Origin: Cephalotus follicularis
Taxonomy: Eukaryota > Streptophyta > Magnoliopsida > Oxalidales > Cephalotaceae
Assembly (NCBI GenBank): GCA_001972305.1
Contig: BDDD01000307.1
Coordinates: 368,736-432,735, forward strand
Direction: 5' to 3'
DNA: 64,000 nt
The notes beneath the pieces were generated by a model. The model worked only from the letters and a program-made list of their open reading frames with translations, had not been told where the DNA came from and searched no databases. Positions 46,927 through 57,491 of the stretch are shown one piece after another (position 1 is the first letter of the stretch; every line of letters starts with the position of its first letter). Both the position numbers and the translations under genes were made by a program.

Positions 46927-46929
46927 CAT

Positions 46930-49822
46930 TGTCAGGACCCATTCCCGCTAACTCTATGGGACATGTGCCCTGCCGGGGATGGCACTCCTCCTGCCAACAA
47001 CCCTCTCTAACTAAAACTACCCGAGGAGCTGTCTTAAAACTCCCCAGGAACCTATCGCGCAAAAAGCCCGTGGAGAAGGCCTGGGCTAAACGCGCAACAA
47101 GCAAAAACCCCGGAAGAGAGCGCTCCCATACTTCTCACGAGCTCTCTTAACAACCTGTGGTCCAACATGCCCGGGGACACCCCTTGTCCTCAGGTCTTTC
47201 CCCTTCTAAAACATCCTTAGCTCAAGTTCCAAAACGCTGCGCATAACTAACGCCCAAGGGATAAACCAACATAAGCGCCCAGGGAGAAACCCACGCGCAC
47301 CACACGTGATCACTTAAACCCACACTCGAGACCACGCATACATTTATTGTCCCCCGGTGTACAACCTCCTCTGCACTTCCCTAAGGATCACATAACAAAA
47401 CAACATCATGCCCAGGGAGAGGGACACGTGCACTGCACCTGCTCACTTAAACACCAACGAACAAAACATGCCCGGGGAGAGGGCCTGGGCTGAAGAGTAA
47501 AGACCCTAACACCCGGGGAGAGATGCATGCACTCCTCACGTGTCCACTTAAACTCCCCAGGGGACACACCTTGTCCCCCAGCACCCCTGCTCAACACAAC
47601 AACACTAACATCAAAACGCAAGCATAACTTAAACACTATTCATAAAATTTATGCTCGTCCCGGGCCTTACTCTAACATGGCACCCCTTGCCACTCTCTCC
47701 AGGGACACCTCCCCTGGTCCCTTGCCAAGGCCCAACATCAACATCATCCTAGGCACACCCTACCTCCCCGAGGTAAAGCTCATAACCCGTGCTCCCAAGC
47801 ATAAACATAACACCCCTGCTGGGCTCATCTCCGCTATACTAGCCCGGGGACTCTCTAGCTCCCCGGCCAGACCTGGGATCTCAAAACTCAAAACATGAAA
47901 AGTTCATAAAATCACAAGATAAACACATCTATAAACTCAAAACATCCATAAAATTTCTCGAAAGTATCAGATCATTACATATTTGTGCCCTGGCATACAT
48001 ACACTGCCTTCCCTGACAGGCAAAAGAATAACATGTCTTACAAAGAAAAGTTGTTCTCGGCTACTCTACTACAAAACAAGGGTAAAAGAACCCAAAGAAT
48101 GCCCAATGCAATGCAAAGCTAAACGCCCGAGCTGACGTTCCAAGGTGCTGAGCTCAAAAACTACCTTGCTTAGCTATCTACTACTGGGCTGGAGGGTCTT
48201 CTCCCGCTGGCTGGTCTGCAAAATAATCTGTAAGGGGATTAGTCCAACTGACTAAGTGACTGGGAACAAAACATCCTCTGGTGCATCCATAAAAAGGAAT
48301 GCACTGAAGAAATCTTACCATGAGCATGATTAACTATCCCAACTAGGGAAAATACTGTATACAAAGCATATCTCATTGCATACAATGAGGAAAAGCTCAA
48401 AGTACTTGAAGAAAACTTACTTTTTTCTCTGCTTAGCTGATTCTAGAACATTCATAAAAGCTGAAATAAACATAAGAATACAACAGATTAAAAGAAAGAG
48501 ATCTGAAAGAGAACTGGGGTCCTTCCCTGCTAAACACCCGAGGAGAACAACTATGCTAGAACTGGCTTTTATTTGCTGTGCCTGCTTTGCTATTTACATA
48601 ATATATACCTTCCAACTTATTGTGGCCTGAGCTGAGCTGATCTAGGCTGAAGCCTGTTGGTTACATAATGTACTTGCCAACTTATAGTGGCCTGAGCTGA
48701 TCTATGCTGAAGCCTTCTTGGCAGTATCTGCCGAGAACCCATGGTTCCCTTCTGTGCTTGCTATTTCTTGTTGCTGCTTTTCTGGGATGGAGACCAAAAG
48801 TCCCAGGACAAGGTCCCCCTCTAGAAAACCTACTGAAAGGATCTATATACTACTATATCTGATAACTTAGCTCCACTGTACTCAAACCCTGTACATTGTC
48901 CTAGCAACAATGCAAGGAGATCCAAGTATGGAACCCGGGGATAGACTCACTCAACTTCTCATCCTGTGATGATAGGCTGAGGAGGAAGGAGCTTGTACAT
49001 GTGTGTTCGGCTACGCTCAAACCCTGTACATTGTCCTAGCCACAAGGTAAGGAGATCCAGGTAGGACCTAGGGGTAGACTCGCTCAACAACCCATCATAG
49101 ACAATAGGTACGCTAAGGTGGGGGGTGAACACGTACACGTCATCTCATCCGAAGATGATCGATATAAGGATGCTTAACATCTTGCTCTAGGATCTGGGAA
49201 CACTCCACTAAAAAGGAATGGTTAACATAAGACTTTAGAGAAAACAACTTCCCATCATAACTCACTTACTCAAACTGAAGCCGAGGAGAAGGAATCTCAA
49301 GAAAATAAGATGAACAATAAAATGCTTTTAAAAAAAACGATGTCTCACTCACAGTTCGTGCTACTTCCCTGGAAGTTAACGTCCCTTCTTCTCTGCTACT
49401 CTCTTCCTCCAGTTTGTCTACTTCTTTCCTTTACCTTGTCTGCTTCTTCCACTGTTGCGCTCGAAAAGCTTCAACTGCTACTAGTCCAGGAGCAAGAACG
49501 AAGAAGAAGAAGAAAAAGAAAACTACACTTTCTCTCTCTCTAAAACTCTCTAATCTATAGAAGCTAGAAGAAAGGAAAGACCACATCTCAAGATATCTCC
49601 ACAGTAATCCCAACATAAGCCGTCAAACGTCTTGGAAGTTGGAATCTTCCTCAACAAGCTTTGCACAAAAGTCCTTCAACTTCCACAAGTCTCACTTAAA
49701 CCTTGGCTTAACATATCCTTCTCTTATCCATTATGACACATAAGCCCAAAAACCAAAATCATCATATCATACAACTAGAAAAAAAGAACTCTTAAATCTC
49801 TAAAAAGGTATGGGGTATTACA
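46930..49822 (-). repeat. LTR H, right copy (5' LTR in element orientation)
   Basis: Full partner of 42967-45864. It starts TGTCAGGACCC and ends GGTATTACA. The two copies show scattered substitutions and small indels, so the insertion is not recent. The donor-like site is at 49352. Confidence 0.93.
48216..48255 (-). promoter_or_regulatory. Hairpin/branch-site/acceptor-like block (LTR H right)
   Basis: Identical in structure to 44255-44294, with TTAGTC and GACTAA arms. Confidence 0.5.
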
Positions 49823-50592
49823 ATAGGCGTCAATGCCATTCGTACACATCAACACCAATGCTAGTCAGACATGAAATCTGCAAATTTTAAAGGTGATAAA
49901 ATGGTGTGATCCTTTCCATTCTTGATTCAAACAGCTCTCTGACATTCCCTTAACTCCAGCAACAGCTACAGGCTTCTGAAGATGATAAATAGAGGCTGAA
50001 TCACGCTAAACTTATATCAATCCAATCCAAGCAAAGTATCAAAGCAAGACTACAAGTGTTTTATGATTCTTAAGAGCTTTTTGTTCTTGTTATATTGTTT
50101 TCTGAGTGTTATTTTTCATATACAACCTTTTAGAGGTAACAGAAAACACAAACACAACTTCTTATTTGTGTAACCCAAGGTCGTTAGTGCCTTAACTTCA
50201 AAAGTTAGGATTTAGCTTTGAAAGTCTGAGTTGGGATTGAACTCGCAAAAGTCCAAGTTTGGATTGAACTTGTAAAAATCTAGAGTTACTATTTGTGATC
50301 GGTGGGATTACATTCTAGTGGAACCTCAAGTCGTGGCTTGGGAGAGTGGATGTAGGCATCGTTAGGCCAAACCACTATAACTTTGTTTGCCATTTCTTCC
50401 CTTACTTTTTTAATTATTTGCAAGTTATTTTCTTGTTTGTAATTGTTTAAGTGTATTGTGATTTATTGTTTGCTTGCATCAATTAAAGTTTGATTGCTTT
50501 TATGAATATTGTTTTTAAGTTTCAAAAAGAGGTGGTTATTTTCTGCATAACCAATTCACCCCCCTCTTGGTTGCTTTTGTGGACCTATCAAT

Positions 50593-50603
50593 TGGTATCA
50601 GAG
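50593..50603 (+). other. Primer-binding site, initiator tRNA-Met (element I)
   Basis: TGGTATCAGAG follows the LTR end CCTATCA by two bases (AT), the usual Sirevirus-type spacing. Confidence 0.88.
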
Positions 50604-50644
50604 AGGGTTGTTATCGTTAATCTTAATTGAGATACTCTATTTCC

Positions 50645-51775
50645 ATGGCAACCTTTGATAATGTTAACCGTTTTGTTAATATGCCTCCTTTCTTCGATGG
50701 TAATAATTTCAATGAATGGAAAATAAAAATGACATCCTTTATTTAGTCTATTGATTATGATCTTTGGGATGTTGTTGTTTATGATCCTAAATTGCCTAAC
50801 TCAAAAGATAGAGAATTTTTAAGATTAAATGGTAAAGTTAAACATATCATCTATTGTTCTTTGAGGTCTAATGTTTTTGAAAGTGTTTCATTATGTTCTT
50901 CGGCAAAAGAAATTTGAAACAAGATGGAAGAATGTTATGGAACAAGCTTGTGTCTCATGGCGAAAGATGCATCCGAAAGCGATAGTGATGAAGAGGATTC
51001 AAGCAAAGGAACGAATGAGGTAAGCTACGATGACTTTATTGAAGTAGTAGATAGGTATACTTCTATTATTTCTTCTCTTACGACTAAGATTAAATGTTTA
51101 ACTAATGAAAATGATGAATTAAAAAATGCTTCTTTGATGAATGATAATGTCTCTAAAGAAGAACTTGTTTTGTTGAAAAATGAGGTTAATCGTTTATCTA
51201 AAGAAAATGAGTCTTTGAAAAATGAATTAGATACTGTTAACATGTCTTTAGAATTATCTACTACTGCTATTGATGAAAATGAGACGTTAAAAATTGAAGT
51301 AGATTCTCTTAAGAAGACCTTTTCAAAATTTTCAAATAGTAGTGATAAACTTGATAGGCTTTTAGGTGTTCAAAGATGTGTCTTTGATAGGGCTGGCCTA
51401 GGTTTTGATGAAATGAATAAAGTTGCTCATTTTAATAAATTGGTTGATAGAAGAAAGATGACAATGTTAGAAAGAAAAATGATGTTTCTTGTAATGCATG
51501 TGGTAAATTTGGACATGTTTCTAGTAAATGTTAGTATAAGCATAGAAAGCATGTTATATCTTATGTTTTTTGTGGTAAGAATGGACATACTTCTTACACA
51601 TGTTGGCATAGAAGTTATAATATTAATGTTAAAGTTAAAAGGATTTGGGTTTCGAAAGGAACATTTTCAACTACCCTAAAAGGACCCAAGGTTGTTTGGG
51701 TACCAAAGACATCAATTTGATTTTGATTCCTTATAGGAGCAATTGAATTCCAAGACCAATCAATGGTACATGGAT
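50645..51775 (+). pseudogene. Copia (Sirevirus-type) Gag remnant of element I
   Basis: It starts MATFDNVNRFVNMPPFFDG, with FNEWKIKM and DLWDVV typical of copia gag N-termini. Stops at 50744-50746 (TAG) and 50915-50917 (TGA). The middle of the capsid domain is deleted: NKMEECYGTS runs straight into LCLMAKDASESDSDEE. A long coiled-coil-like part (about 51030-51350, many E/L/K/N) is followed by LLGVQRCVFDRAGLGF. One frame off lies a zinc knuckle CNACGKFGHVSSKC at about 51493-51536, then a second weaker one. It reaches QWYMD, where copia proteases start (WYLDSG), and is cut there by LTR K. The order and coiled coil fit Sireviruses. Confidence 0.88.
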
Positions 51776-51931
51776 TGTCACGCCCGGGATTTTCGTTGAA
51801 TGTAATATTGTATTTGCCGATGTAATGTATGCTTTGAATTAATGAGAATTATGGATTTTCCCACTTTGTGATGTTAAAGCTTGCATAAAAAAAGATAAAA
51901 GAAATTGTGGGAAGTGTGGAAACAGGGCGGG

Positions 51932-52060
51932 CAGCCGACTGTCAGAGAGAGACAGTCGACTGGACCCCCTTAAGTGGAACCAGCCGACTGCTGGGGGAAA
52001 CAGCCGGCTAGAACTGTCTGCAGAGACAGTCGACTGCCAAGGAAAAGAGTCGACTGCCAT
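51932..52060. repeat. CAGTCGACTG palindrome cluster (LTR K, proximal)
   Basis: About six units (CAGCCGACTG, CAGTCGACTG and variants) between the LTR start and the GA-rich stretch. Confidence 0.8.
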
Positions 52061-52607
52061 GGGTCAGATAGCATAACATGCCAGCCAGGCCTGCCACTGC
52101 AGAGAGAGATGTGATTGATGGTTATGTCAGCAGAGGGAGAGAGAGAGAGAGAGTAAAAGGGGAAACACGTTTTTCCCATAAAAACACACATTCTCCTCCT
52201 CTTTCCATCAGCATTTCAAAGAGAGAAAAGAAACAAAGAGTTTTGAGGGGGAAGGATAGGAAAAGAGAGAGAGAGGTGAAGCCAAATGCTCCACACTTGA
52301 GTTGGGGGCTTGAGGCCTGAAGAAGTGGGAGAACCAAGCTTGTTGTAGTTGTTGCATGGACATGGGAGCTCTGATCGCCTCGTATCCGGGACTTAAAGAG
52401 GTGGATCGCAATTCCTAACTTAGAATTCGAGGTAGGGGATTTTATAATGTGGTTTAAGTTCAGCTATGATGGATGTTCATAGATGAAATGCATGCAATAG
52501 TCTGTGATATGAACATGAACATGTGTTGTTGTTGATGAATTCTCTGTTTTGAATGGATTAGGATGAGAATTCCATGTATTTTCTACTATTTTTGTACACT
52601 ACTCGTA

Positions 52608-53068
52608 GAAGCAGCCGACTATCCCAGGAGGACAGCTGACTATTCGAGGGTTCCAGTTGATTGTTCAGTAAGAATAGCCGACTACTCGATGGAAGACAAC
52701 CGACTATGAAAAGGAGCTAGTCGACTGTTCATGCGTTTTATTGGAGGACACCTCCTGCTGTTGTTTAAGCTGACTGTTGAGAGAGAGTAGTCGACAGTCG
52801 ACTGTCCACGTGTCGCTTCACCCGGATTCGCTGAGGTGGTGAGGCTGGGGTGGGTAGTGATGTAGAAGATGCGTACTGTTCAAGAGACAGCCGACTGTTA
52901 AGGGGGCAGCTGACTGCCAAAATAGGATAGTTGATTGTTGAAGGTAAAACAACCGACTGTCAAGAGGAGATAGCAGACTGTTAAGGGGACAGCTGACTGC
53001 CAAATATGGGACAGCTGACTGTTGAAGGAAAACAACCGATTGTAAAGAGGAGACAGCCGACTATTGGG
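52608..53068. repeat. CAGTCGACTG palindrome cluster (LTR K, within candidate intron)
   Basis: At least fifteen units. Its last part (about 52887-53066) is an imperfect tandem duplication of roughly 90 bp with GTTAAGGGGRCAGCTGACTG. Core variants are mostly C-to-T or G-to-A. Confidence 0.8.
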
Positions 53069-53836
53069 GACTGACCTGCCCTTTGAACATATGTTTGCAT
53101 TGCATTTTGATATGAAATGAACTGTTGATTGGAATATGAATGATTCTAAAGTGTTTTATTCATTTTAGAAATGTGTACATGATTTTATACAACTCATTAT
53201 TTGATATGAAAATGTATATTTTGATAAATGTATGTTTTCAACGGATTGAAACGTGATTTCAAAGGCTGATTACATTTTGAATAAATGTAATATTTCCAGT
53301 ATTTTATAACATATAAACTACTTGGAAACGATTTGATTTCAGATTGATTTATTGTGATTGATGTCGTACTGGCCGGGGTGACAGAGTGTCGCCGATGGCT
53401 GGTGGCGGGATCTTCTCCTAGGGGCTAGGAGATGGCTAGGGAAGTACAAATACAATGTTACTAAACACTGAGTGCAAGTAACACGGGATACCATGATTGC
53501 TGAACGCAGAGTGTGAGCATCATGAGTTTGATTTGTTGCCTTGTTTCGTGACCCGGGAGTTGGGGGCCGAAGTAAGAGTACGACGTCGGGGCCAGGAAAT
53601 GGCGGCGCTCTTCGTGCAGTTGATTTGATTTTCGTGCAGTTGATTTGATTATCCTTTGAGACATGGTGGATGATTTGGTGGTTGTAACCACTTGGCATGG
53701 TTGCACCTATTGGCATAGATACATACATACATACATATATATATATATATACGTATTGCGATATATTATATATTGCATCATGAACGCATTCATTTCATGA
53801 CATTCATTTTCATTGACCCTGAATTACACTTATAAC

Positions 53837-53877
53837 TTAGCCGAGTGAGGACAAAGGCTAACCCTCTACTATTTCAG
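53837..53877 (+). promoter_or_regulatory. Hairpin/branch-site/acceptor-like block (LTR K)
   Basis: TTAGCC and GGCTAA arms with a 13-nt loop, CTAACCCTCTACTATTTCAG, then ATTGATG. With the donor-like site at 52432 this defines a candidate 1446-nt intron on the plus strand. Confidence 0.52.
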
Positions 53878-54254
53878 ATTGATGCAATGATACAGATTTC
53901 GACCGTGCGCGGCCGAATCAGAAGGGAGATGGAGTTTTATTTGCTTAAATAAATGTTAAACAATGTATTGAAACATATGTTATTTTGGATTACTGTAATT
54001 AATGTGTTAATGATGTTGATCGACTTTTGATCAGGCTCCGTTTGAGGGCAATTTACAATGACATAATGATATCAAATGTTGGAATCATGTGGTATGGGAC
54101 GCATGATTTGGTTACTTATTCAGCTTATTGTTAAATGCTTCCGCAAGATGTTATTGGAAATCAAAGTTTTAAATTCATCATGTTTTTGTATAAGCTGGAT
54201 GTATGTTAAATTGCCATGATATATGTTGTTAATGGAAACGGGGTGTGACAGTAG

Positions 54255-54266
54255 TGGTATCAGAGC
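54255..54266 (+). other. Primer-binding site, initiator tRNA-Met (element K)
   Basis: TGGTATCAGAGC, 4 nt after the LTR end. Confidence 0.92.
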
Positions 54267-54359
54267 ATATTCCATATATGCTTAGCTAGGATACTATCCT
54301 TGATAATTAACAGTTGTTTCCTCGAGATGACTAATGACATCTTTCTTATAGGGAACAAA

Positions 54360-57300
54360 ATGGACGGTGGGAGAAGGCGTAGGATTGTTGATAAAGATGT
54401 TTCCGAGGAGGTAAATGTTGGGAGAGATCCGATGAGTAATGTTCCCCCAGAGGTTGCCAACATGAATGCTCCTGAGGCAGCACCTAATTTGAGAGATCCG
54501 ATGGACCGCATCGCTGACTACTTCCAGCAGCAGATGGCTGCCAATGCAGCGAACATGGAGGAGATACGGAGATTGTATGCTCAAGCTCAGCCTCAGCAGA
54601 TGGCTCCTGCTTATGGTGTACATGATGACAGTAATCGGTTCAGAAGGAACCTTGAGAGGTTCATGAGACAGAATTCTCCCAGTTTCAAAGGGGAGCTTGA
54701 AGCCACTATTGCTGAGAGGTGGTTACAGGATCTAGAGAAGATATTTGAGGTGATGGAATGCTCTGCCAAGAAGAAACTAAGATTTTCTATGTACCGATTA
54801 TGGGGTGAGGCCACTCACTGATGGGAGATGGTCAAAGCTAAATGGGAGGCCACTGGCGTTGCTAGTACTTGGGAGGGGTTTTAGGAGGAGTTCCTGGCGA
54901 CTTATGTACCCCCGATAGAGCGGGAAAGGAGAGAGACGAAGATCTTGGAGCTGCGTTAGGGTGAGATGATAGTGACCGAGTATCAAGCCAGATTTGTGGA
55001 GCTTGCCAGGCACTCAGCCTATCTGGTGGCAGATGAGGAGAAGAAGATTCAGAGGTTCCTGAGGGGTTTGCGACCGGATCTTCGATCTCGGATTAGAGCT
55101 ATGGAGCTGGGTACTTTTGTGGGGGTCGCCCAAAAGGTGAGACTACTGGAGTGTATATCAAGTGAAGACCGGGCCGATAGAGCCTGAGTACAACAGAGTA
55201 AACAGACCTCTGCTCAGTCTAGGCCAGCATCATCGAAATGGCAGGGTGGCGATTCCCCTTCAAAGTCACCAAAGAATATATCCAACCAGTCTTCCAGTCT
55301 TGGGAGTAACATGAGGCCGGGAGCTTGTTCTGCCTGTGGAAGTATGGGTCACATTCAGAGAGAATGTTGGTTAAGGAAAGGGCTGTGCATGAGACGTTGG
55401 GAATCTGGCCACATGGAGAAAGATTGCCCGAGGGGCCAGACGACAACACCTACTGGGCCAGCGAGTGGTAGTGTTTCTGCACCTGGACTGTCACAACGGA
55501 GAGATACCAGCAAGGGTATCGTGAAAGGTAGAGTTTTCATTCTCACCCAGATAGAGGTTACAGAGTCCACTTCTGTTGTGGGAGGTACTATATGTGTTTA
55601 CGGTTTTTCTGCTAGAGTGTTGATGGATTCTGGACCATCGCATTCTTTTATTGCTTCCCGATTTGCATCATGTTTGAATATGCCTCCTGATTGCAAGCCA
55701 TATGTTCTCGATGTGAGTACACCTGCTGGAGGTTCCATGTGTACAGATTCGATGTATAGGGGATTTCTATGGTAGGTGTTCCATTGTATGCATATTTGAT
55801 TGTACTGCCCATTCGTGATTTTGATGTCATCTTGGGTTTGGACTGGTTGTCAGCTTACCGTGCACGTATGGACTGTTACAACAATACTGTGGATTTTTGC
55901 TTACTTGATGGAACTACTTTTCAGTTCAAAGGAGACAAGGGATTCTTGACGCTAATTATATCATTTATTCGTGCATCGAGGTATTTGGAGAAAGGGTGTG
56001 AAGGGTTTCTGGCGCATGTGATTGACAGAAGGAAGGAGAAAGGTAAGAGTCTGGAGGAGGAGGAGGTTCCTATTGTGAATGAATTTCCAGATGTATTCCC
56101 TGCTGACTTGGTGTCTTTACCACCGAAGAGGAGCATGGAGTTCGTGATTGATCTAGTACCAGGTACGGCTCCTATCTCTAAGGTGCCTTACCGAATGGCT
56201 CTTGCGGAGTTGCGAGAATAGAAGTTGCAGTTGCAAGACTTAATTGATAAGGGTTTTGTGCGGCCCAGTGTTTCTCTGTGGGGCGCGCCTGTGTTATTTG
56301 TGAAAAAGAAGGATGGGTCGATAAGGATTTGCATCGACTACAGGATGTTGAATAAGGCCACCATTAAGAATAAGTATCCTCTTCCGCACATTGAGGATTT
56401 GTTTGACCAGTTACAAGGGTCAAGGGTGTTTTCCAAACTCAATCTGAAGTCGGGTTATCACCAGCTGAGAGTGAAGGAAGGAGATATAGAGAAGACTGCC
56501 TTCCGAATGGGGTATGGTCACTATGAGTTCTTGGTAATGCCGTTTGGTGTCACCAATGCACCGACAGCGTTTATGTCGCTGATGAACGACGTGTTCCGAC
56601 CGTACCTGGATCTGTTTGTGGTGGTGTTCATCGATGACATGCTGGTGTACTCGAGGAGTGAGAAGGAGAACGCCTATCAACTGAGATTACTTTTGCAGAT
56701 TCTCAGAGAGCATCTGTTGTATGCCAAGTTTGGCAAGTGTGAGTTCTGGCTTGATCATGTGATCTTTCTGGGTCACATTGTATCTGGAGAGGGTTTGGCG
56801 GTGGACCCATCGAAGACTTAGGTGGTGCGAGATTGGCCGTAACCAAGAAATGTGACTGAGCTGCATAGCTTTCTTGGCCTGGTGGGTTATTATCGAAGGT
56901 TCATTCAGGACTTCTCGAGGATAGCTGCATCATTGATGAAGCTTACCCAGAAGACCTTGTTTATATGGGATGACAACTGTGAGGCCAGTTTTTGTGATCC
57001 GAAGGATCTGTTGGTTTCCGCTCCTGTTTAGTCGTTACCTGAGGGTAATGAGGGCTTTGCAGTTTACAGTGATGCTTCGGGTAAGGGATTGAGTTGCGTG
57101 TTGATGCAACAAGGCAAGGTGATTGCTTATGCTTCGTGGAAGCTAAAGCCGTATGAGGAGAACTACCCGACGCATGATCTTGAATTGGCCGCGATTATTT
57201 TTGCTCTTCAGAAATGGAGACATTATTTATATGGGGCACAATTTGAGATTTTCACTGACCACAAGAGTTTGAGGTATCTTTTCTGTCAAGATACACTGAA

Positions 57301-57422
57301 CATGAGGCAACGGAGATGGGTTGAGTACTTTAACGACTATGACTGCAGTATTTAGTACCATCCCGGAAAGGCGAATGTGGTTACGGATGCCTTGAGCCGT
57401 AAGGCTATGGTCGCTAACACAA
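54360..57422 (+). pseudogene. Gag-Pol remnant of element K (ends at RNase H)
   Basis: It starts MDGGRRRRIVDKD. Gag has MRQNSPSFKGELEATIAERW and LWGEATH, then stops. Zinc knuckle 1, CSACGSMGHIQREC, is intact. Knuckle 2 has lost its second Cys (CMRRWESGHMEKDC). The protease active site reads DSGP where the relatives have DSGA. A frameshift lies near 55770. RT has [11 protein letters not shown] and FIDDMLVYS; RNase H has VYSDASGKG and TDHKSLRYL. At least eight in-frame stops interrupt it. Integrase and chromodomain are absent because copia element L starts at 57423. Close homologue of gag-pol C. Confidence 0.92.
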
Positions 57423-57491
57423 TGTGAAAAACCTATTTGGCAACCTTAAACTTAAAAAAGTTTGTGGCAAAACTAAATTAACAACTATGAA

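Larger units (their letters stand above)
42967..49822 (-). mobile_element. Element H: non-autonomous LTR element with deleted gag
   Basis: The LTRs are 42967-45864 and 46930-49822, with a perfect duplication ATAGG (42962-42966 and 49823-49827). The internal region of 1065 bp has a tRNA-Met primer site, pieces of gag and a polypurine tract. No protease, RT or integrase is present. LTR architecture and gag are closest to element F. It is nested in the LTR of copia element I. Confidence 0.93.
42412..50590 (+). repeat. LTR of element I, interrupted by element H
   Basis: About 1.3 kb without H. It ends GGACCTATCA directly before the primer site. It contains GCGTCAACGC-type decayed palindromes at 42545-42955 and 49823-49870. 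The block with CTAGTGGAACCTCAAG, TTGGGAGAGTGGATGTAGGC and CCAAACCACTATAA (about 50315-50385) is conserved with LTR L in reverse orientation (about 60515-60600). Confidence 0.82.
42412..51775 (+). mobile_element. Element I: Sirevirus-like Ty1/copia element, nested and truncated
   Basis: Plus strand: LTR (about 42412-50590, interrupted by element H), primer site TGGTATCAGAG, degraded gag, and the very start of the protease region, where element K cut in at 51775/51776. The LTR has TTTTGATGATAACAAAAC near its start and a CACTATAACTTTGTTTG block near its end, both shared with copia LTR L. It inserted into the RT of J. The exact left edge is uncertain by about 20 bp. The 3' half lies beyond the window. 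Confidence 0.85.
51776..54250 (+). repeat. 5' LTR of element K
   Basis: It starts TGTCACGCCCGGGATTTT and ends GGGGTGTGACA. Palindrome clusters lie at 51932-52060 and 52608-53068. A GA microsatellite lies at about 52134-52152. The donor-like GAG|GTAGGGGATT has its cut between 52431 and 52432. TA repeats lie near 53724-53752, the hairpin/acceptor block at 53837-53877, then GAGGGCAATTTAC, TATGGGACGCATG and TGCTTCCGCAAG. These conserved blocks are the same, in the same order, as in LTRs A, B, C and E. Confidence 0.93.
51776..57422 (+). mobile_element. Element K: Ty3/gypsy chromovirus, 3' part missing
   Basis: Plus strand: 5' LTR 51776-54250, primer site, gag, protease, RT and RNase H up to [19 protein letters not shown], where copia element L begins at 57423. 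It inserted in the gag/protease region of I after TGGAT (51771-51775); the second copy of the duplication would lie right of the window. Many stops are present. Protein similarity to element C is high, but the LTRs differ: K has CAGTCGACTG-type palindromes, C has the GCGTCGACGC type. Confidence 0.92.

Noticed and set aside
52608..53068. Palindrome arrays as a CRISPR-like or satellite array
   Set aside because: Spacing is irregular, units are degenerate, there are no unique spacers of fixed length, and the context is a plant LTR.
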